Assembly: GCF_000699445.3 (NCBI RefSeq)
Contig: NC_067196.1
Coordinates: 24,941,116 to 25,005,115, forward strand
Reading direction: 5' to 3'
DNA: 64,000 nt
Origin: Schistosoma haematobium
Lineage: Eukaryota > Platyhelminthes > Trematoda > Strigeidida > Schistosomatidae
The position numbers were made by a program, and so were the translations under genes. The notes beneath the pieces are model-generated. The model saw only the letters and a program-made list of their open reading frames with translations. It was not told the DNA's origin and ran no database searches. Position 1 is the first letter of the stretch. Each line of letters begins with the position of its first letter. Positions 44,880 to 57,192 of the stretch are shown piece after piece.

Positions 44880-45700
44880 CGAGTCACTGACTGGTCGGAG
44901 ATTGAATGTTACCACCGAATACGACTACTGAAACTACGTATACCATTCATACTGGCTTCCTTCAACGTTCGCACACTAATGCAGATCGGGCAAGAGGCAG
45001 GGTTGCTTATTTCTTTAGAAAGTCTTAATATCGACGTCTGTTGTCTATCGGAGACTCGTATTTATGACTCTAGTGAAGTGTTTCAAATTTGCTCTTCAAC
45101 TGTAGCTTCAGAAAGCTTGTTTCGTGTGCGTTTATTTGGGGACCCTGGAGCATTAACGTCTAGTTTTGCTGGCGTTAGTGTCGCACCAAACACCAGTCCT
45201 GAGGCAGCACTGATCGATTAGATCCCCATTGACAGTCGATTTTATGTCGTTAGATTAGAAAGCTCCATCAAAGTGAGAAGAAATTGATGTGAGAAATTAT
45301 GTCTTTTCGTCATCTCGGCCTACACTCCGACAGATTTCAGCCTATATGCGACCAAGGATAAGTTTTATCACGAGTTAGATGTTCTTCTACAAAAAATGCG
45401 TTCAACAGACATTGTAGTACTAGCTTCAGTTGGGCGTCGTGACACAGGAGTGAGTCGTTTGGGTGGCCAATGAGGACATGTTGGTCGCAGGTCAGATAAC
45501 GGGGACCGTCTACTGCAACTATGCACAGACCACAACCTATTTCTGGCTAGCACTAACTTTCGGCACAGTCATCGCCTATGTGCCACTTGACGCCCCCCCT
45601 CTGCGTCCTGGCAGTTCAACTGTTCTACTGTCCTGGCAACATCAATTAGACCGTCTTACTCTCCATGGCCTGTGACGGCTGATTCACCGAACGAGGTGGA
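44880..45700 (+). pseudogene. SR3-like endonuclease domain
   Basis: AP-type endonuclease signature: ASFNVRTL (the Asn motif), CLSETRI (the catalytic Glu), then after two stops CLFVISAYTPTDFSLYATKD (SAYTPTD motif) near 45300, then RHSHRLCATWRPPSASW near 45560. Two frame changes and in-frame stops (for example after PEAALID at 45221) break it. The final SDH-type motif is missing: the sequence jumps from WRPPSAS to the RT linker, indicating a deletion. Confidence 0.8.
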
Positions 45701-47240
45701 AGTCCGCAAGGAACTCCAACTCTTGGAGCGCTACAAATCATCAGGGCCGGACAACTTACCTCCTGCACTTTTTAAGGATGGTGTTGACTTTCTGGTTAAG
45801 GAACTGACTGAGTTGTTTGAAAGGGTTCGGTAGCTAGAGAGTGTCCCAACGTCATGGAATGAGTCGATAGTTGTCCCTATCTCTAAAAAGGGTTCCTGTA
45901 AGGACTATCGAGGGATAAGTCTACTTCCTATTACAAACTATTGGCTTCCGTCATACTTTGTGGATTGTTCAAAACCCGAGAAAGATTTGCTCGTGAGGAG
46001 AAGGCTGGTTTTCGTTCTGGTCAAGGACGTATTGATCATATCTTCACTCTCTGCCAAATATTAGAACACCGCCATATTTGTCAAAGGTCAACAATCGTAA
46101 TGTTTCTTGACATCTGGGCTGCCTTCGATTAGTTGGATAGGACTGTTCTCTAGGATCGTCTATTGAAGAAGGGTGTGAAAAGTTTATTAACATCTTAAAT
46201 GCCCTATATACACACATCTCAGGCAGAATAAGGGAATACAACCACCTCTCTCCATTGTTTCATTCGAGCAGTGGGGTTAGGCAGGGTTGCCCAATCTCAC
46301 CATTCCTCTTCAACTTTGCTATCGACGACATTCTGGAGACAGCTCTGATGGTTGTAAGTAATGGCGGTGTGAATCTGTTACCTGGAGAAAGACTTCTCGA
46401 CCTTGAGTATGCGGATGATATTGTCTTACTTTGCGATAATACCCAAGTCATGCAATTCGCACTTAATGAGTTGGCAATTAGTGTCCGTAGGTATGGTACG
46501 TGTTTTGCACCTTAAAAGTGTAAAATACTTTTACAATACTGGCAGGAACGTGATCCTGCACTCACCCTGCGTAGTGAGCAGATAGAAGTATTCCAGAAGC
46601 TCGTGTATCTGGGTAGCTGCATAAGTGCTTGTGGTGGCGTCAGTGATGAGGTCAGTCCATGTATAGTGACGGCCAGAGCAGCTTATGTTAATTTGGACCA
46701 TCTTTGGCGCCTTCGTGATGTTAGTCTGGCTGTAAAGGGTCGGATCTACAACGCGTCGGTGAGAGCAGATTTGTTCTATACTTGTGAAACCTGGCCTCTC
46801 CGAGTTGAGGATGTTAGACAACTCTCTGTGTTTGATCATTGTTGTCTCCGAAGGATTGCTGGCATCCAGTGGCAACACCATGTTAGTAATGCAGAGGTTC
46901 GGTATCGTGTGTTCGGGTACAGAGACAATTCAATTGGTATCAATTGGTATCTTGAAACATCGACTCCAGTGGCTTGGTTATGTTCTACGAATGTCGTCCT
47001 AGAGAATCCCACGTCGTGTATTATTTGCCAAAACTGGGACTGGTTGGAGAAAAGCAGAGAGGTGGTCAGTGTATGACATAGTGTCGTGGCTTCTGTTGTT
47101 CCTTCACGACTCGCTGGTTGGGGACCTAGAGATGGTTTAGATGGTGGTTGGGGGTAGTCAACAGGAAACCAATCAATCAATTGTGACCTAGATATGGTGG
47201 AACGCAGTGGCTTAAGACGTTATCAGATATGGCTTAGAAT
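45700..47240 (+). pseudogene. SR3-like reverse transcriptase and C-terminal domain
   Basis: Pieces in order: LLERYKSSGPDNLPPALFKD; palm motif A as MFLDIWAAFD at about 46100, followed by a stop; SSGVRQGCPISPFLFNF at 46267-46320; and the catalytic box LEYADDIVLL at about 46405-46434. From 46603 a 157-residue frame (LGSCISACGGVSDE, VKGRIYNASVRADLFYTCE, RRIAGIQWQHHVSNAEVR) covers the thumb and C-terminal domain, with a frameshift near 46920. The catalytic YADD is kept, but no single frame spans the enzyme. Confidence 0.85.
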
Positions 47241-47299
47241 GGAAGCCAGTGGAGATCCCTCTGTAACTTTCTTTTGCTTTTCTTTATAAAAAATGGACG

Positions 47300-47624
47300 T
47301 ACCTCTTCAAATGCAAGAATTCTTTCTGGTTGTACCTTTACCAACTGAACTGCCTGTGTAACTCGTGTAATCAGCAGTCACTGGAACGAGCGGAAAGATC
47401 TAAAACCACAAACACAAAATGTTAATTGAACACTTCACAACACTGAGAGAACACGGAATGGGGACCACCAGCCGTTTATTTGAAAATTAAAGTTCGCAGG
47501 TTAAGTACAGAAAAGGAGGGCTAGTTTACAAACAGTCTCATGAGTCATCCTGTAAGTTTAGTGCACGCAGAGCTTGCTCTCCTTCTTCTAAAGCATTTAT
47601 TCTTGGTTGCCCTGCAATAGAAAG
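47300..47624. other. Unassigned segment inside the SR3-like 3' region
   Basis: Sequence between the end of the coding region and the recognisable 3' tail. It contains GCCGTTTATTTGAAAATTAA and GTCTCATGAGTCATCC, which I cannot match to anything else here. It could be an inserted element or part of this subfamily's 3' region. Confidence 0.35.
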
Positions 47625-47857
47625 AAAACAGAGTCTGTTAACAATACCACACATGACGATTTTAACCCCGTTACACCTGTCCTATTATTATTATTTCACT
47701 ATCATACACTAATTTCTGTTCGTTACTGTTCCCCTTTTTCTTCTATACACTTTACATCCTCTATCTCTTCACATCCTTATTATTATTGTGTGGCACATAT
47801 GTATTTGGTGCCCCTTTATACCAATACTTATGCGTTCAAATAAATAAATAATACAGT

Positions 47858-49029
47858 TTAGACAAATAGTCAGATTAATGTGAATATTTGATGGCTATTT
47901 ATTTCCGTACGAAAGATATCTTAGAATCCTTATGTATTTTAAACAAATAATGACATCTAAAGTGCATGGGTTGAATTTAACGTTGCGACCATTTATTCTC
48001 ACCATTTTCTTACTAAATACTTTTACATTGTGCTTATTCTTTCAACATTAAATCTATTACTAAAACATCTTGTGATCGATTAACGTCATAAATTACTTCC
48101 AATAGAAAAGCTTTGTGAAGTGACATTAATTTGTCATGTTTTGATAAAACCAAACAAAACTAGGGGACATTCTCTTGCTCTGCTTACAAACACCGAATAT
48201 TCTACATATAAAAAGAATAGGTCGACAGTCCGAAATAATTGTATATCATCCGCCTTAACCTAAAACCACATACATACACATACACAATGATGTTGACTGG
48301 TTTAAGCTCGAATTTACACACGAAATGATGAGTCACGTGTGTAGACACTCAAGTCTCATCGTGTTAACGTTAAAACGTGGGGGTGTACGACAATGAGACA
48401 AAGCTATAGCAAATAGGACGAACCAGACTATCGACCTCTGAAAAAACTAACTTGGATGATAGTGATGATGATGACTCATACATATTCATTTGAACTAAGC
48501 GTACATCAGTATCCAATCCGCTCTGACCCCAAAAAGGGTCAGGCAGAATAGCTGAAGTTTGAATAACCCTTACGGATCATGGATAATAGGAGGTTTGTTT
48601 CACTAAGGAATGAGAAATTCCAAGTAAAAGTAACCTACGTGACACTTGATTGTATGTGCAAAATAGATTTTCATTTAGTGAAATCAGTATTTCGTCATCA
48701 AGAACCGTGTAGATAGACGATAGCATTGTCACCAGTGTTTAAGGTTGTAAAATTCTACCTCAATCAGTTGGAAATTATGTAGACAGACAGACAGAGAGAA
48801 GCTAAAAATAATGTTGTTAAACTACTGGCATAACCAAAGTGGAGACATAGTTTTCAAGGTCAATTTAACACAATGAAACAGATTTATGGAAAGGTCAACC
48901 TAAGTTTCAGTCTGTGACTTATGCAAACGTGAGTTACGGTACAGATTATCATGGACATCCCGGTGGCTGTTCACTGAAAATGCCGCTGCTTTAGATTTTT
49001 TTCTTATAATGTTTTGTTGTATGGCCAAC

Positions 49030-49079
<50 letters not shown>

Positions 49080-49796
49080 GGAGAGTCAAAGTTTCAAGGA
49101 TTGTATTTTTCACATTTTAAAGATCGTTTCGTAAGTGATACTCCATTTTGCCGTTTCCACCAGTAAATATTGTAGTGAACAAAAGCCAGGACAACATGTA
49201 ATTTCATTAAGTGTAATAATAGAGTTACATAGTTAACGTGCTATAACCTCTTTTAATGGAACAAGGTCCGAATACAAATATTATTTACCTTAGGTTGATT
49301 CTGAATGAATGAGTCGTGTCTTCGTATAGATTGAAAGAGCACTTAAAGGAAAACAATATCCGTTATGAACATGTATCACATTAATTCAACTAGATTTATT
49401 GAGTATAAACAAAGTAATTACAATAATTTGATTTTGGTGAAGAGCAAATTTCGCTACTTATTATCATACTGTTCTATTAAAAATAATCATGATTAGTTAT
49501 TTATATATAGCACTGTTTAACAGAAAACTACTGAAGTCGACTGCAAATAAAAAAATAATATACCTAATGTTTTATAAAGTGGATTCTGTACTTAATTATA
49601 GAAGCACCATGAATGGCTTACAAGGTTCCTTTTGTGGTTAATATTACAGTATATACATTCATGAAAGTCTATGGATTATTTTAATTTCCTTAGTTAATAT
49701 CAATAAACCCATTTTCGGGATTGGACAGATATCCATTGTCATTATGTACTATTTCTCTCTGAAAAGAAGTCTGCTATTATAGCATATATACTTCTA
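47858..49796. other. AT-rich stretch with a long TA microsatellite
   Basis: No supported gene. A (TA)n tract of about 23 units lies at 49029-49075, followed by CATGG; a CAGA run lies at 48783-48797. No known repeat family identified. Confidence 0.6.
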
Positions 49797-50252
49797 TCCC
49801 ATACACACCAACAAATACAGAGCAAGACAACCAGTGTAGCAGCAGACTCTGCATCACTAGGCATCAGCATACATAGAGAACACCAACACAATCACACTTG
49901 ATGGAGAAACTCTCGAACAGGTGAATACATTCACGTGTCTGGAAAGCATCATCGATGAACATGGAGGAACTGATGCAGATGTATATGTGAGGATTTACAA
50001 TGTTAGGACAATATTCACACAGTTGAAGAACATATGGAACTCGAAACAACTGTCAACCAATATCAATGTCAAAATTTTCAATATGAACGTCAAGACAGAT
50101 AGTTCCATTGTACTCAGCTCAATCTTGGAGAACTACTACAACCATCATCATCATCATCATCATCTTCATCAAAACAGTACAAACATTTATAAACAATTGT
50201 CTATGTGAGGTACTGAATTTCCGTTGATCGGATACCACCAATAATAGATTAC

Positions 50253-50299
<47 letters not shown>

Positions 50300-50588
50300 A
50301 GATCAGTTTCGAAATGAAGAGGAAATTAGGAAAGATGATGTAAGTGGATAGGACATATATTGAGGAAATCACCAAACTACATCACGAGGTAGGTTGTAAC
50401 TCGGAGTCTATCATGGGAATGGAAAACTGGAAGACCGAAGAACATACTGCGTCGATGATTAGAGGCATATATGAAAAGGATGAATAGGAACTGGCAACTA
50501 GTTGAAAGGATTGCTCAGTACAGTGTTGGATGGAGAATTCTGGTTGGCGGCCTATGTCCCTACACAAGGGGTATCAGGCGTAAGTAAT
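49797..50588 (+). mobile_element. Internally deleted RTE derivative, copy 2
   Basis: Nearly identical to 15300-16075: CAACCAGTGTAGCAGCAG, then FTCLESIIDEHGGTDADVYV, QLKNIWNSKQLSTNINVKIF and the aberrant SSIVLSSILENYYN segment, then the C-terminal region to GCGTAAGTAAT. It lacks the endonuclease part and about 35 bp near 49875. Two microsatellites have expanded inside it: a CAT run at 50144-50168 (two units in copy 1) and a GA run at 50263-50298 (GGGAGAGAGC in copy 1). The histidine run in the 95-codon frame is a translation of the CAT run. Confidence 0.88.
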
Positions 50589-51344
50589 TATATCACATAT
50601 ATCGTTAATTTACTGATGAAAATTAGTATCTTAAGCCTACCTACAGAATGAAATAGGGGATTATATTGACACAAATTTAAATGTCACAGCTGATTATTTA
50701 TTAGGTGGAGGGTACACAACCCGATGTTTATTGGGAGACAATCATTTCAAGCTTCGTCATAAACTGATGTCAACTGATGAGTCACTTGATGGCAAAGGGA
50801 AGTATACAACTATTCCGCCGCAGACTGACTCCTAAACAGTGATTGAACACAAACTAACATGCAACAGAACCCAAAATATTCTAGTTTTGAAGAAAACACC
50901 ATTACGTGAGGTCACTGAATCATCATCCAATGGTCATATATGTAAATTAAGTCAGTCTGTTATGTAACATATCCTCCTATACTGTTGTCACCATGTCATC
51001 TCATTGCAGACCTGACTTATTTCATATATTATGGTTTCCTATCTATGACATCAACTGAGAATCGTAACATATAGCAAACTGACTAAAATTAAAAATGTAA
51101 ATTACAGAATTATGGAAGAACGGCTTAAAAATATCGTATTTTTTTACAGTACTAGAATATCGTGAGTAGAAATCTGTTTGGGCTATTAGATGAATACTTC
51201 TTAAGAATTCTGATCTAGAGTGAAGTTACAGTTTAATACTGGTTTCGAATAACTCTTCGAATTATATCACACCATAATAAAAGGTACTTTCTAACTAATA
51301 TGAAATCTTTCATAGAAACTCCTAATCTGATCATTTTAAATTAC
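50589..51344. other. AT-rich stretch, nothing recognised
   Basis: No gene, RNA or known repeat seen. Confidence 0.45.
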
Positions 51345-51400
51345 CTTTCAATGGTGGTCTAACTTAGATCAACTCATGAATTCAACTAAATTTTAAATTT
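51345..51400 (+). repeat. Family B repeat tail fragment
   Basis: CAATGGTGGTCTAACTTAGA followed by TCAACTCATGAATTCAAC matches the post-ribozyme tail of family B. Ribozyme and boxes are absent. Confidence 0.55.
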
Positions 51401-52798
51401 AACATAAAATATCTTAAACACAACATGACATAGAAAATCTGTCTTACTAAAATATAAATTTGTTTGACCCAACTGGAACTACGTTACTTTACTGGATTTA
51501 AATATTGTCATTCCGATCAATATTGTTAAAATGATGACAACGGAGTTCAGAACATTGTGATTTATCTTACATAATACATTTACTAACAACAATAAATGTA
51601 TTATAATTAAGGTGAATGAAATTAAGTTAAAATTTTGATGGTATTGTATATGTTTAGAGTTTATTAGCAGAGCTTTCATTGGCATTATTGACAACAACTT
51701 CACCGCCTACTTCATGTAAAAGCGAGATTTTCAGTTATTCTACAAGTATTACGGTTTTGTGTTGTAATTGGCAGCTGTCTTGGTAGATTTCATTATTTTC
51801 ATTTATTCTTGTGTTGTTTATGTTAGTTGATTTTGTCGGCTAACCTCTGGCCTGGTAATATTGTAAAGATTGATAATGAAAGCTCTGTAATCAAACGATC
51901 TAACACAGAGAACACAAGTATCACCAAAATCATCCAAGTTGCAGATATTATCTATCAAGTTAACAAATTTCATTGTTGAAACGTGATTTGTGTTGCATAT
52001 ACTTTATATTATCTATGATATTTACAATTATGATAGTTCCCATTTTTTTCAATCGTACTTTTTTCAATTATAAGAAATCAGTAAACATTCTTTTTTCCCT
52101 TTCATCATTGCTTCAAAATTGTTGTGGCTTATTTTACTCCATCATTTAAAAAAAGTCCCAGTGTTTAGAGTGAAGTTAGTGTTATACAAGCTTCTGAAAA
52201 GTATAAATTTTCCTTATAAAAATTGACCTTAAATATTTTTACTGATTATCAGCGTACATACAATTATATATATTAAATGAAGTACAACAATACAAATACT
52301 TACAAAGTAAGACTAATTCAAGAGACTATTGTCCGATCGACTAGAATACGTTGAAGCTAAGGACTGATGTTGAAAAGTCGATAATTCAGGTCACGAGAGA
52401 ATTCAAATAAAATATTGTTGTATTTTCAGTTCAATGCTTTGCATATTTAGCAACAGTATCCAAATGATAATTCTATTTTAATTTTTATATAAATCACTAT
52501 GTGTTATACCGAAGTACTTAGTTAATAATTCATTATACACAATTGTGTATATCCTGTTAAAAAAAAGCGATCGATTAGGTTTTTTCATAACAATGAATGG
52601 AAATACTGAAAAAAAACAATGATTTGAGCAGAATAATATGAATTTCTTTTGAATCGGTTGGACTTTCAATCACCATCTTAAACCTGTAATATTTTAATAT
52701 CAATAAGTATAAGTGTAATATAACGATATTTTTACAGAAATAAAATTGATCAAAGTTAATTTGAACACTTGTCAGAATAGTGTAGTAAATATTCTGAA
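51401..52798. other. AT-rich stretch, nothing recognised
   Basis: No gene, RNA or known repeat seen. Confidence 0.45.
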
Positions 52799-52992
52799 TT
52801 ACTTACTTACTTACTTACGTCTGTTAACCCTCGTAAAGAAGCATAGGCCACCCACCAGAATTCTCCATCCATCTCTGTACTGAGCAATCCTTTCCACTAG
52901 TTGCTAGTTGCTAATCATCCTTTTCATATCTGCTTCCAATTCCCGACGCAGTATGCTCTTTGGTCTTCCTGTTTTTCATTTCCCTTCAGGAT
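52799..52992 (-). mobile_element. RTE retrotransposon 3'-end fragment
   Basis: Minus strand: TTAC tail at 52801-52818, then inverted coding for the last residues (CATAGGCCACCCACCAGAAT, TGAGCAATCCTTTCCACTAG, GCAGTATGCTCTTTGGTCTT). It is closest to the derivative at 15900-16078 and stops at 52992. Confidence 0.8.
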
Positions 52993-53955
52993 TGTGACGA
53001 TTACTACAATTAAATCAGGTTAGTATCAAAGAGATCATCGGGCTTGAAATGTGTAGATACACTTATTATGTACGCAACTAAACATTTAGACATCGAGTTT
53101 GTTGTACCATGAAAGTAACGATGAGTTCAGCATTTAAAACATTGCTATATGATGGAGAACAGATGGCACAGTTTAGAGGTCAATTTATCAAAATTGTGCA
53201 TAAAACAATGAACACTAAGGATTCGGATATTTTTTTACAATTACTGAAGAGACTATTTCTCAGAGTACGACAGATATGAACCACCTATAAATTGAGAAAA
53301 GTATTATGAAATTTTAAAGACAGCCTGAGAAACAGCAGTTATTGACAAAGATTCATCTATAAATACGAAAACCTGAAAATAAAAACCGATTAATAATATA
53401 ACATAGCATATCGTATCATAAAATATCTTCTATTAGTTAGTATCACACATTTGACTTGGTTGATTCTACTTATCACTGATTCACATTTGTACGCACAGAA
53501 ATTTATCACGAAGATAGTCATTAGTAAGCAGTATGATATTCACTTAGTTGTCGGTTTAACAGAATCTTACAGATTACATAACATTGCTTTATACATACTA
53601 CTTTTTGGCTGAATTCCAAACCTTTTTTTTTTACAGCAAATTATGACTTTGTGGTCTAAAGGTGTATACGAAGAGCCAGTTCTGATTCCGCTTGAAGCGT
53701 TTTTAATAAAATGTATATAATTCTAAAGTTAGGAAGTACCCTGTACAGTACTACATGATTTTCAATGGTTTTCTATCGGATGTCAGTTTATTGTGAAAAT
53801 TGCCGTACTTCTTGTCACTTCTTTTCTAAAAACCTTAGTGATCCAAAATTTACCACCTTGTAAATAGAACACACTCTTTTTGCGTGGTCTCAACCTTTAA
53901 TCTTTTGTAAATAAAATTATCAGTATAGGGTTGTAGGAATTGTTGATTTCTGATT
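52993..53955. other. AT-rich stretch, nothing recognised
   Basis: No gene, RNA or known repeat seen. Confidence 0.45.
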
Positions 53956-53959
53956 AATA

Positions 53960-54110
53960 CAGAAGGTCCTGGGTTCGAATCCTGCGTGCGGGATCGTGTG
54001 CGCGCACTTACAAGGAGTCCCATCCTAGGACAAAACGGCTGTCCAGTGCTTCCAGGTTTTCAATGGTGGTCTGACATTGATGGATTCGTGATCTCAAGCA
54101 TAAAGAAAAT
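53960..54110 (+). repeat. Family B ribozyme repeat, 5'-truncated
   Basis: Starts at the B box (AGGTCCTGGGTTCGAATCC), then GATCGTGTGCGCGCACTTAC, AAGGAGTCCC, ATCCTAGGACAAAACGG, CTGTCCAGTGC and the tail TTCAATGGTGGTCTGAC. The core CTGA is TACA and G12 is A, so the ribozyme is dead. Confidence 0.75.
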
Positions 54111-55804
54111 TACTTTGACTTTTCAGTTAAAGCCATGTAGTCTGTGACGTATAAATGCGATAACATATAGACCCTGCCTTTTATATTCATTCATTATTTG
54201 TGCTTTATTCAATTTTATTTGAGTTGTAAACTAACTTCAAATTCTTTATAATGGTAATGGTAGTAGTAGTAGTATTGTGGTAATATTAGTCCATTTCTTT
54301 AAGTACAGTTATATACAAACAAGTTGAATTTGGGACTGTTTCTTTTAGATATAGTTGTATGAGTAGTATATATTAGTATCAATAAATATTACGAGTCCAC
54401 AATCTACTGACGATATACATTCAATACTTGTTTATACTGATGACGATGTTGTTGTTGTTATTGTAGATGCTGATGACTCACGTGTCGCATGCATATATGT
54501 TGCCATAGTTATATGTATGTATGTCTGTATAAGTGTATAATCTTACTGACAGACAGAAATAACAAGGAGAGAGAATATACAGAATATACTCATTCTTTAT
54601 TTTCTGCCTCGTGAAACACCCGGATTCATAAAATATTTTTTACATAGTTTTGTAACATTTTCTTTGCGATAAAAATTAAAGAGCATATATGTATATATAT
54701 ATTAAAATTTTCTGTCTAGCTAGCATGTGATTGTGACAAATTGACTGGTTGTCTTACTGTCTGAGAAATATCACTGTAATCAAAATGTTCATATCTCTGG
54801 TAAGACAATTTACGTAGGTAGTGAGCCAAGTAGCATCACATGAACAACACAACTGGTAGAATAAATAAAAATTTATCCATTTTCGTGGTATTTTAAAGTC
54901 GTTACTCTGAAATCTAGAGTTTTAAACATGGACTGGTGATATCGGTGAGCCGATCAATAACATCAGTAAATAATATATTTGGATATTTCTTCTCTGGTAT
55001 TTTTTAAGAGTATTCATCAGAGCTTACTAAAATCACTTAGATATACAAATAAATTTAAGATATAAATATTTCATTGAGAGGCTTTAGTGGAAATTTCTTT
55101 AGCTTATAGATTGTATTCATCACACAATCATCTCAATTAAGGTACTATTAGAAAAAGAACCATACAACAATCAACTCACACTTCATTCTAGTATGGCAAT
55201 TATCAACCTACCAATTAAACCGATATCCACAAAACTCCATCATTCAAACTATCACGGTCAACTCACTAATGATTTATTTCATGATTCTCTCCAAGTCTCA
55301 ATGAGAATTCGTGACTGACCGAGTTCAGATATGTTACATGTGAAACACTCATCACCAATTACATTGGATAACGATCAAACGATATTGTCAAAGTGATTGA
55401 GATTTCGATTGTAGCATTGAGTGCTGACGCAGTAGTTCAAACAATTCATTGATTGATATGCGATGTGAATGTTGTGTATTGTATTGGATCAGTGTTGAGG
55501 TTATTTGCACGCTCTACTGAATAGTCTCAAAGTGGTACGAATCATGTGTGTAATGTTTTCTGATTTTCAGTGGTACATCAACTGAGATCAATCTATGGTG
55601 AATACAACCTACATAAAATTCATTTGTTGTAATGATTATCATTTAGGCACTAAATTTTCAAAATTTAGTCAATCTTCTTATAATGATTAAGCAAAATACA
55701 GTTCAGTGAACAAGACATTTTTCGATAATGTCATTTACTAAATCCATACAATCATACTTATTTTTATATTACATATAATAGTCTATAAGAGACTAGAAGA
55801 TTGC
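54111..55804. other. AT-rich stretch with simple repeats
   Basis: No supported gene. GTAGTAGTAGTAGTA near 54258 and TGTTGTTGTTATTGT near 54447 are simple repeats. Confidence 0.5.
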
Positions 55805-55965
55805 TCCATTACCATCAGAATGAGGTTTTGTGGAGTTTTTAGTAATTTACTAGTTGAATTTATCAGTCTATTATAGCTAAGCCACCATGGAAAACCTGTA
55901 AGTACTGGACGGCCGTTTCATCCCAGTATGGGACTTCTCAGCAGTGCGCATCCACGACTCATTAT
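55805..55965 (-). repeat. Family B ribozyme repeat, truncated after stem I
   Basis: Minus unit: tail (GAGGTTTTGTGGAG), CACCATGGAAAACCTGTAAG, then the inverted ribozyme at about 55900-55950. On the minus strand the core reads CTGAGAAG, so G8 is A; stem II closes with G.U; GAAACGG and GTCCAGTAC are kept. G8 takes part in catalysis in the known mechanism, so this copy should be inactive. Confidence 0.75.
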
Positions 55966-56820
55966 CAACAAAAACGACTAAAATTTAATCGAAAATTTCA
56001 AATGTCAAGCAAAGTTATATAACAGTCAAATGGCAATAGGAATGAGAATTAACATATACAAGCGAGATGTGAACGATAATTGTCTACTAGACCAACATAA
56101 TGAACTGAAAAACACATTTTAAAAACAAATAACAAAATAAGAAGAAAGTGTTAGATTTCTGGTAAAATAAAGGTCCGGATAAATATTTATGTGACTTTCA
56201 AACCAAATTATCTTATTTGATTTGATTAGTTATCGAAGTCGCTGCTATGAACAAATACTTATCCAGCTTCCCTTAGAATCAGTTTAGTTGATTTTGTAAA
56301 TAATTTCCAATGAAGAGTTTGATGGAGATATTAGCTAATGCTCATCTGTTTGTAATCTCAAATTTCTTTGTCCCCAAAAGTCATAATTATGTATTAGAAA
56401 TAAAGAATATTGTTTAATTACTCAAATTAGAAACAAAAATATGAACTAAATGATATTGAACTACTGACATGATCAAAACTTGTCAGCTAACAACAATCTA
56501 ATTATAATGAGTTCGATTCTGTAGACGATTATAACTTCTCATTGTTAATAAGGAAAGAATCATGATGAAACATTCGTTAATCCCTTCCACTTTTTTTCTT
56601 TTATAATGCTTCGTCAGTTTTCATTACTCTGTATTGAACAAAAACACAAATTACATAGTTTAAAGTTACAAATGATTTGTTAATCCAATAATGTTTTTCA
56701 AAGTTAACTAGATATCTATAGCATAACTAATAAAAGTCATAGGGTACTAGATATGATTTATGTTAAAAAGGAAATTTCAATTTTCGGATGTGCTACCTAT
56801 TATATTAATTAATAAATTAA
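55966..56820. other. AT-rich stretch, nothing recognised
   Basis: No gene, RNA or known repeat seen. Confidence 0.45.
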
Positions 56821-56821
56821 T

Positions 56822-57180
56822 TTCGCTGGTTGAAATCATGAGTCATTTGAAGCTAGACCACCATGGAAAACCTGGAATCACTGGACGGCCGTTTCGTCCT
56901 AGTATGGGACTCCTCAGCAGTGCGCATCCACGATCCCGCGCCCCGCGAGATCCAGACCGAGGACCTATCAGTCTAGCGCCAGGCGCTTAACCAACTAAAC
57001 CACTGAGCCGGCATCCAACGGTGTTAATGTCTAACTTCAACCAATCCACGAAATTGCGCCACCATACACCATTGTCATCAGAGAGTTCATATCTCACAAC
57101 AGACCTGGTTAAACTCCACTGGTAACGACTTCTCACTGAAACTCCAGGAGTGTCTCCTGAAGTCAGTCACTAGTGAGCAA
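56822..57180 (-). repeat. Family B ribozyme repeat, full unit
   Basis: The most complete family B unit here. On the plus strand: tail TGGTTGAAATCATGAGTC, inverted ribozyme, GCATCCACGATCCCGCG, inverted boxes (AACCAACTAAACCACTGAGC), then the 5' extension (TTAATGTCTAACTTCAACC, CACAACAGACCTGG, AAACTCCACTGG, CTGAAGTCAGTCACTAGTG). The unit is about 360 bp. The 76-codon plus frame at 56760 is a read-through of the repeat. Confidence 0.8.
56879..56922 (-). ncRNA. Hammerhead ribozyme, family B type, intact core
   Basis: Read on the minus strand: stem I CACTG (56922-56918) with CAGTG (56883-56879); conserved CTGAGGA (56917-56911), a CUGANGA core with N7 = G; stem II GTCC/GGAC around a six-base loop; GAAA (56895-56892); short stem III ACGG/CCGT; cleavage predicted after GTC (56886-56884). 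Every conserved position is present. The layout (short stem III, strong stem I) matches type I hammerheads of retroelements. Sequence outside the core differs from Smα, so I treat it as a separate family. Confidence 0.85.
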
Positions 57181-57192
57181 GTGATTATTATT

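Larger units (their letters stand above)
44228..47857 (+). mobile_element. SR3-like RTE retrotransposon, nearly full length
   Basis: Plus strand. The 5' untranslated region is at 44228-44660 (also found alone at 993-1383). The endonuclease starts near 44945 (ASFNVRTLMQIGQEAGLL, IDVCCLSETRIYDSS). RT fingers are at about 45720-45900 (SSGPDNLPPALFKDGVDFL, then CKDYRGISLLPI), the palm at 46100-46460 and the C-terminal domain to about 47240. A 3' region at 47625-47857 (CCTATTATTATTATTTCAC, GTGTGGCACATATG, TTTGGTGCCCC) ends in AAATAAATAAATAAT, a typical RTE tail. 47300-47624 is not accounted for and may be a further insertion. Several stops and frameshifts make it inactive. The assignment to SR3/Perere-3 is from memory of the family; the RTE clade itself is firmer. 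Confidence 0.85.

Noticed and set aside
48320..48350. AATGATGAGTCACGTG motif
   Set aside because: Lacks the conserved C and the GAAA, so not a hammerhead.
49921..50208. 95-codon frame with a histidine run as a metal-binding protein
   Set aside because: The run is an expanded CAT microsatellite in an RTE derivative.
50785..50815. CTGATGAGTCAC motif in an AT-rich stretch
   Set aside because: Stem II does not close to a GAAA and stem I does not pair.
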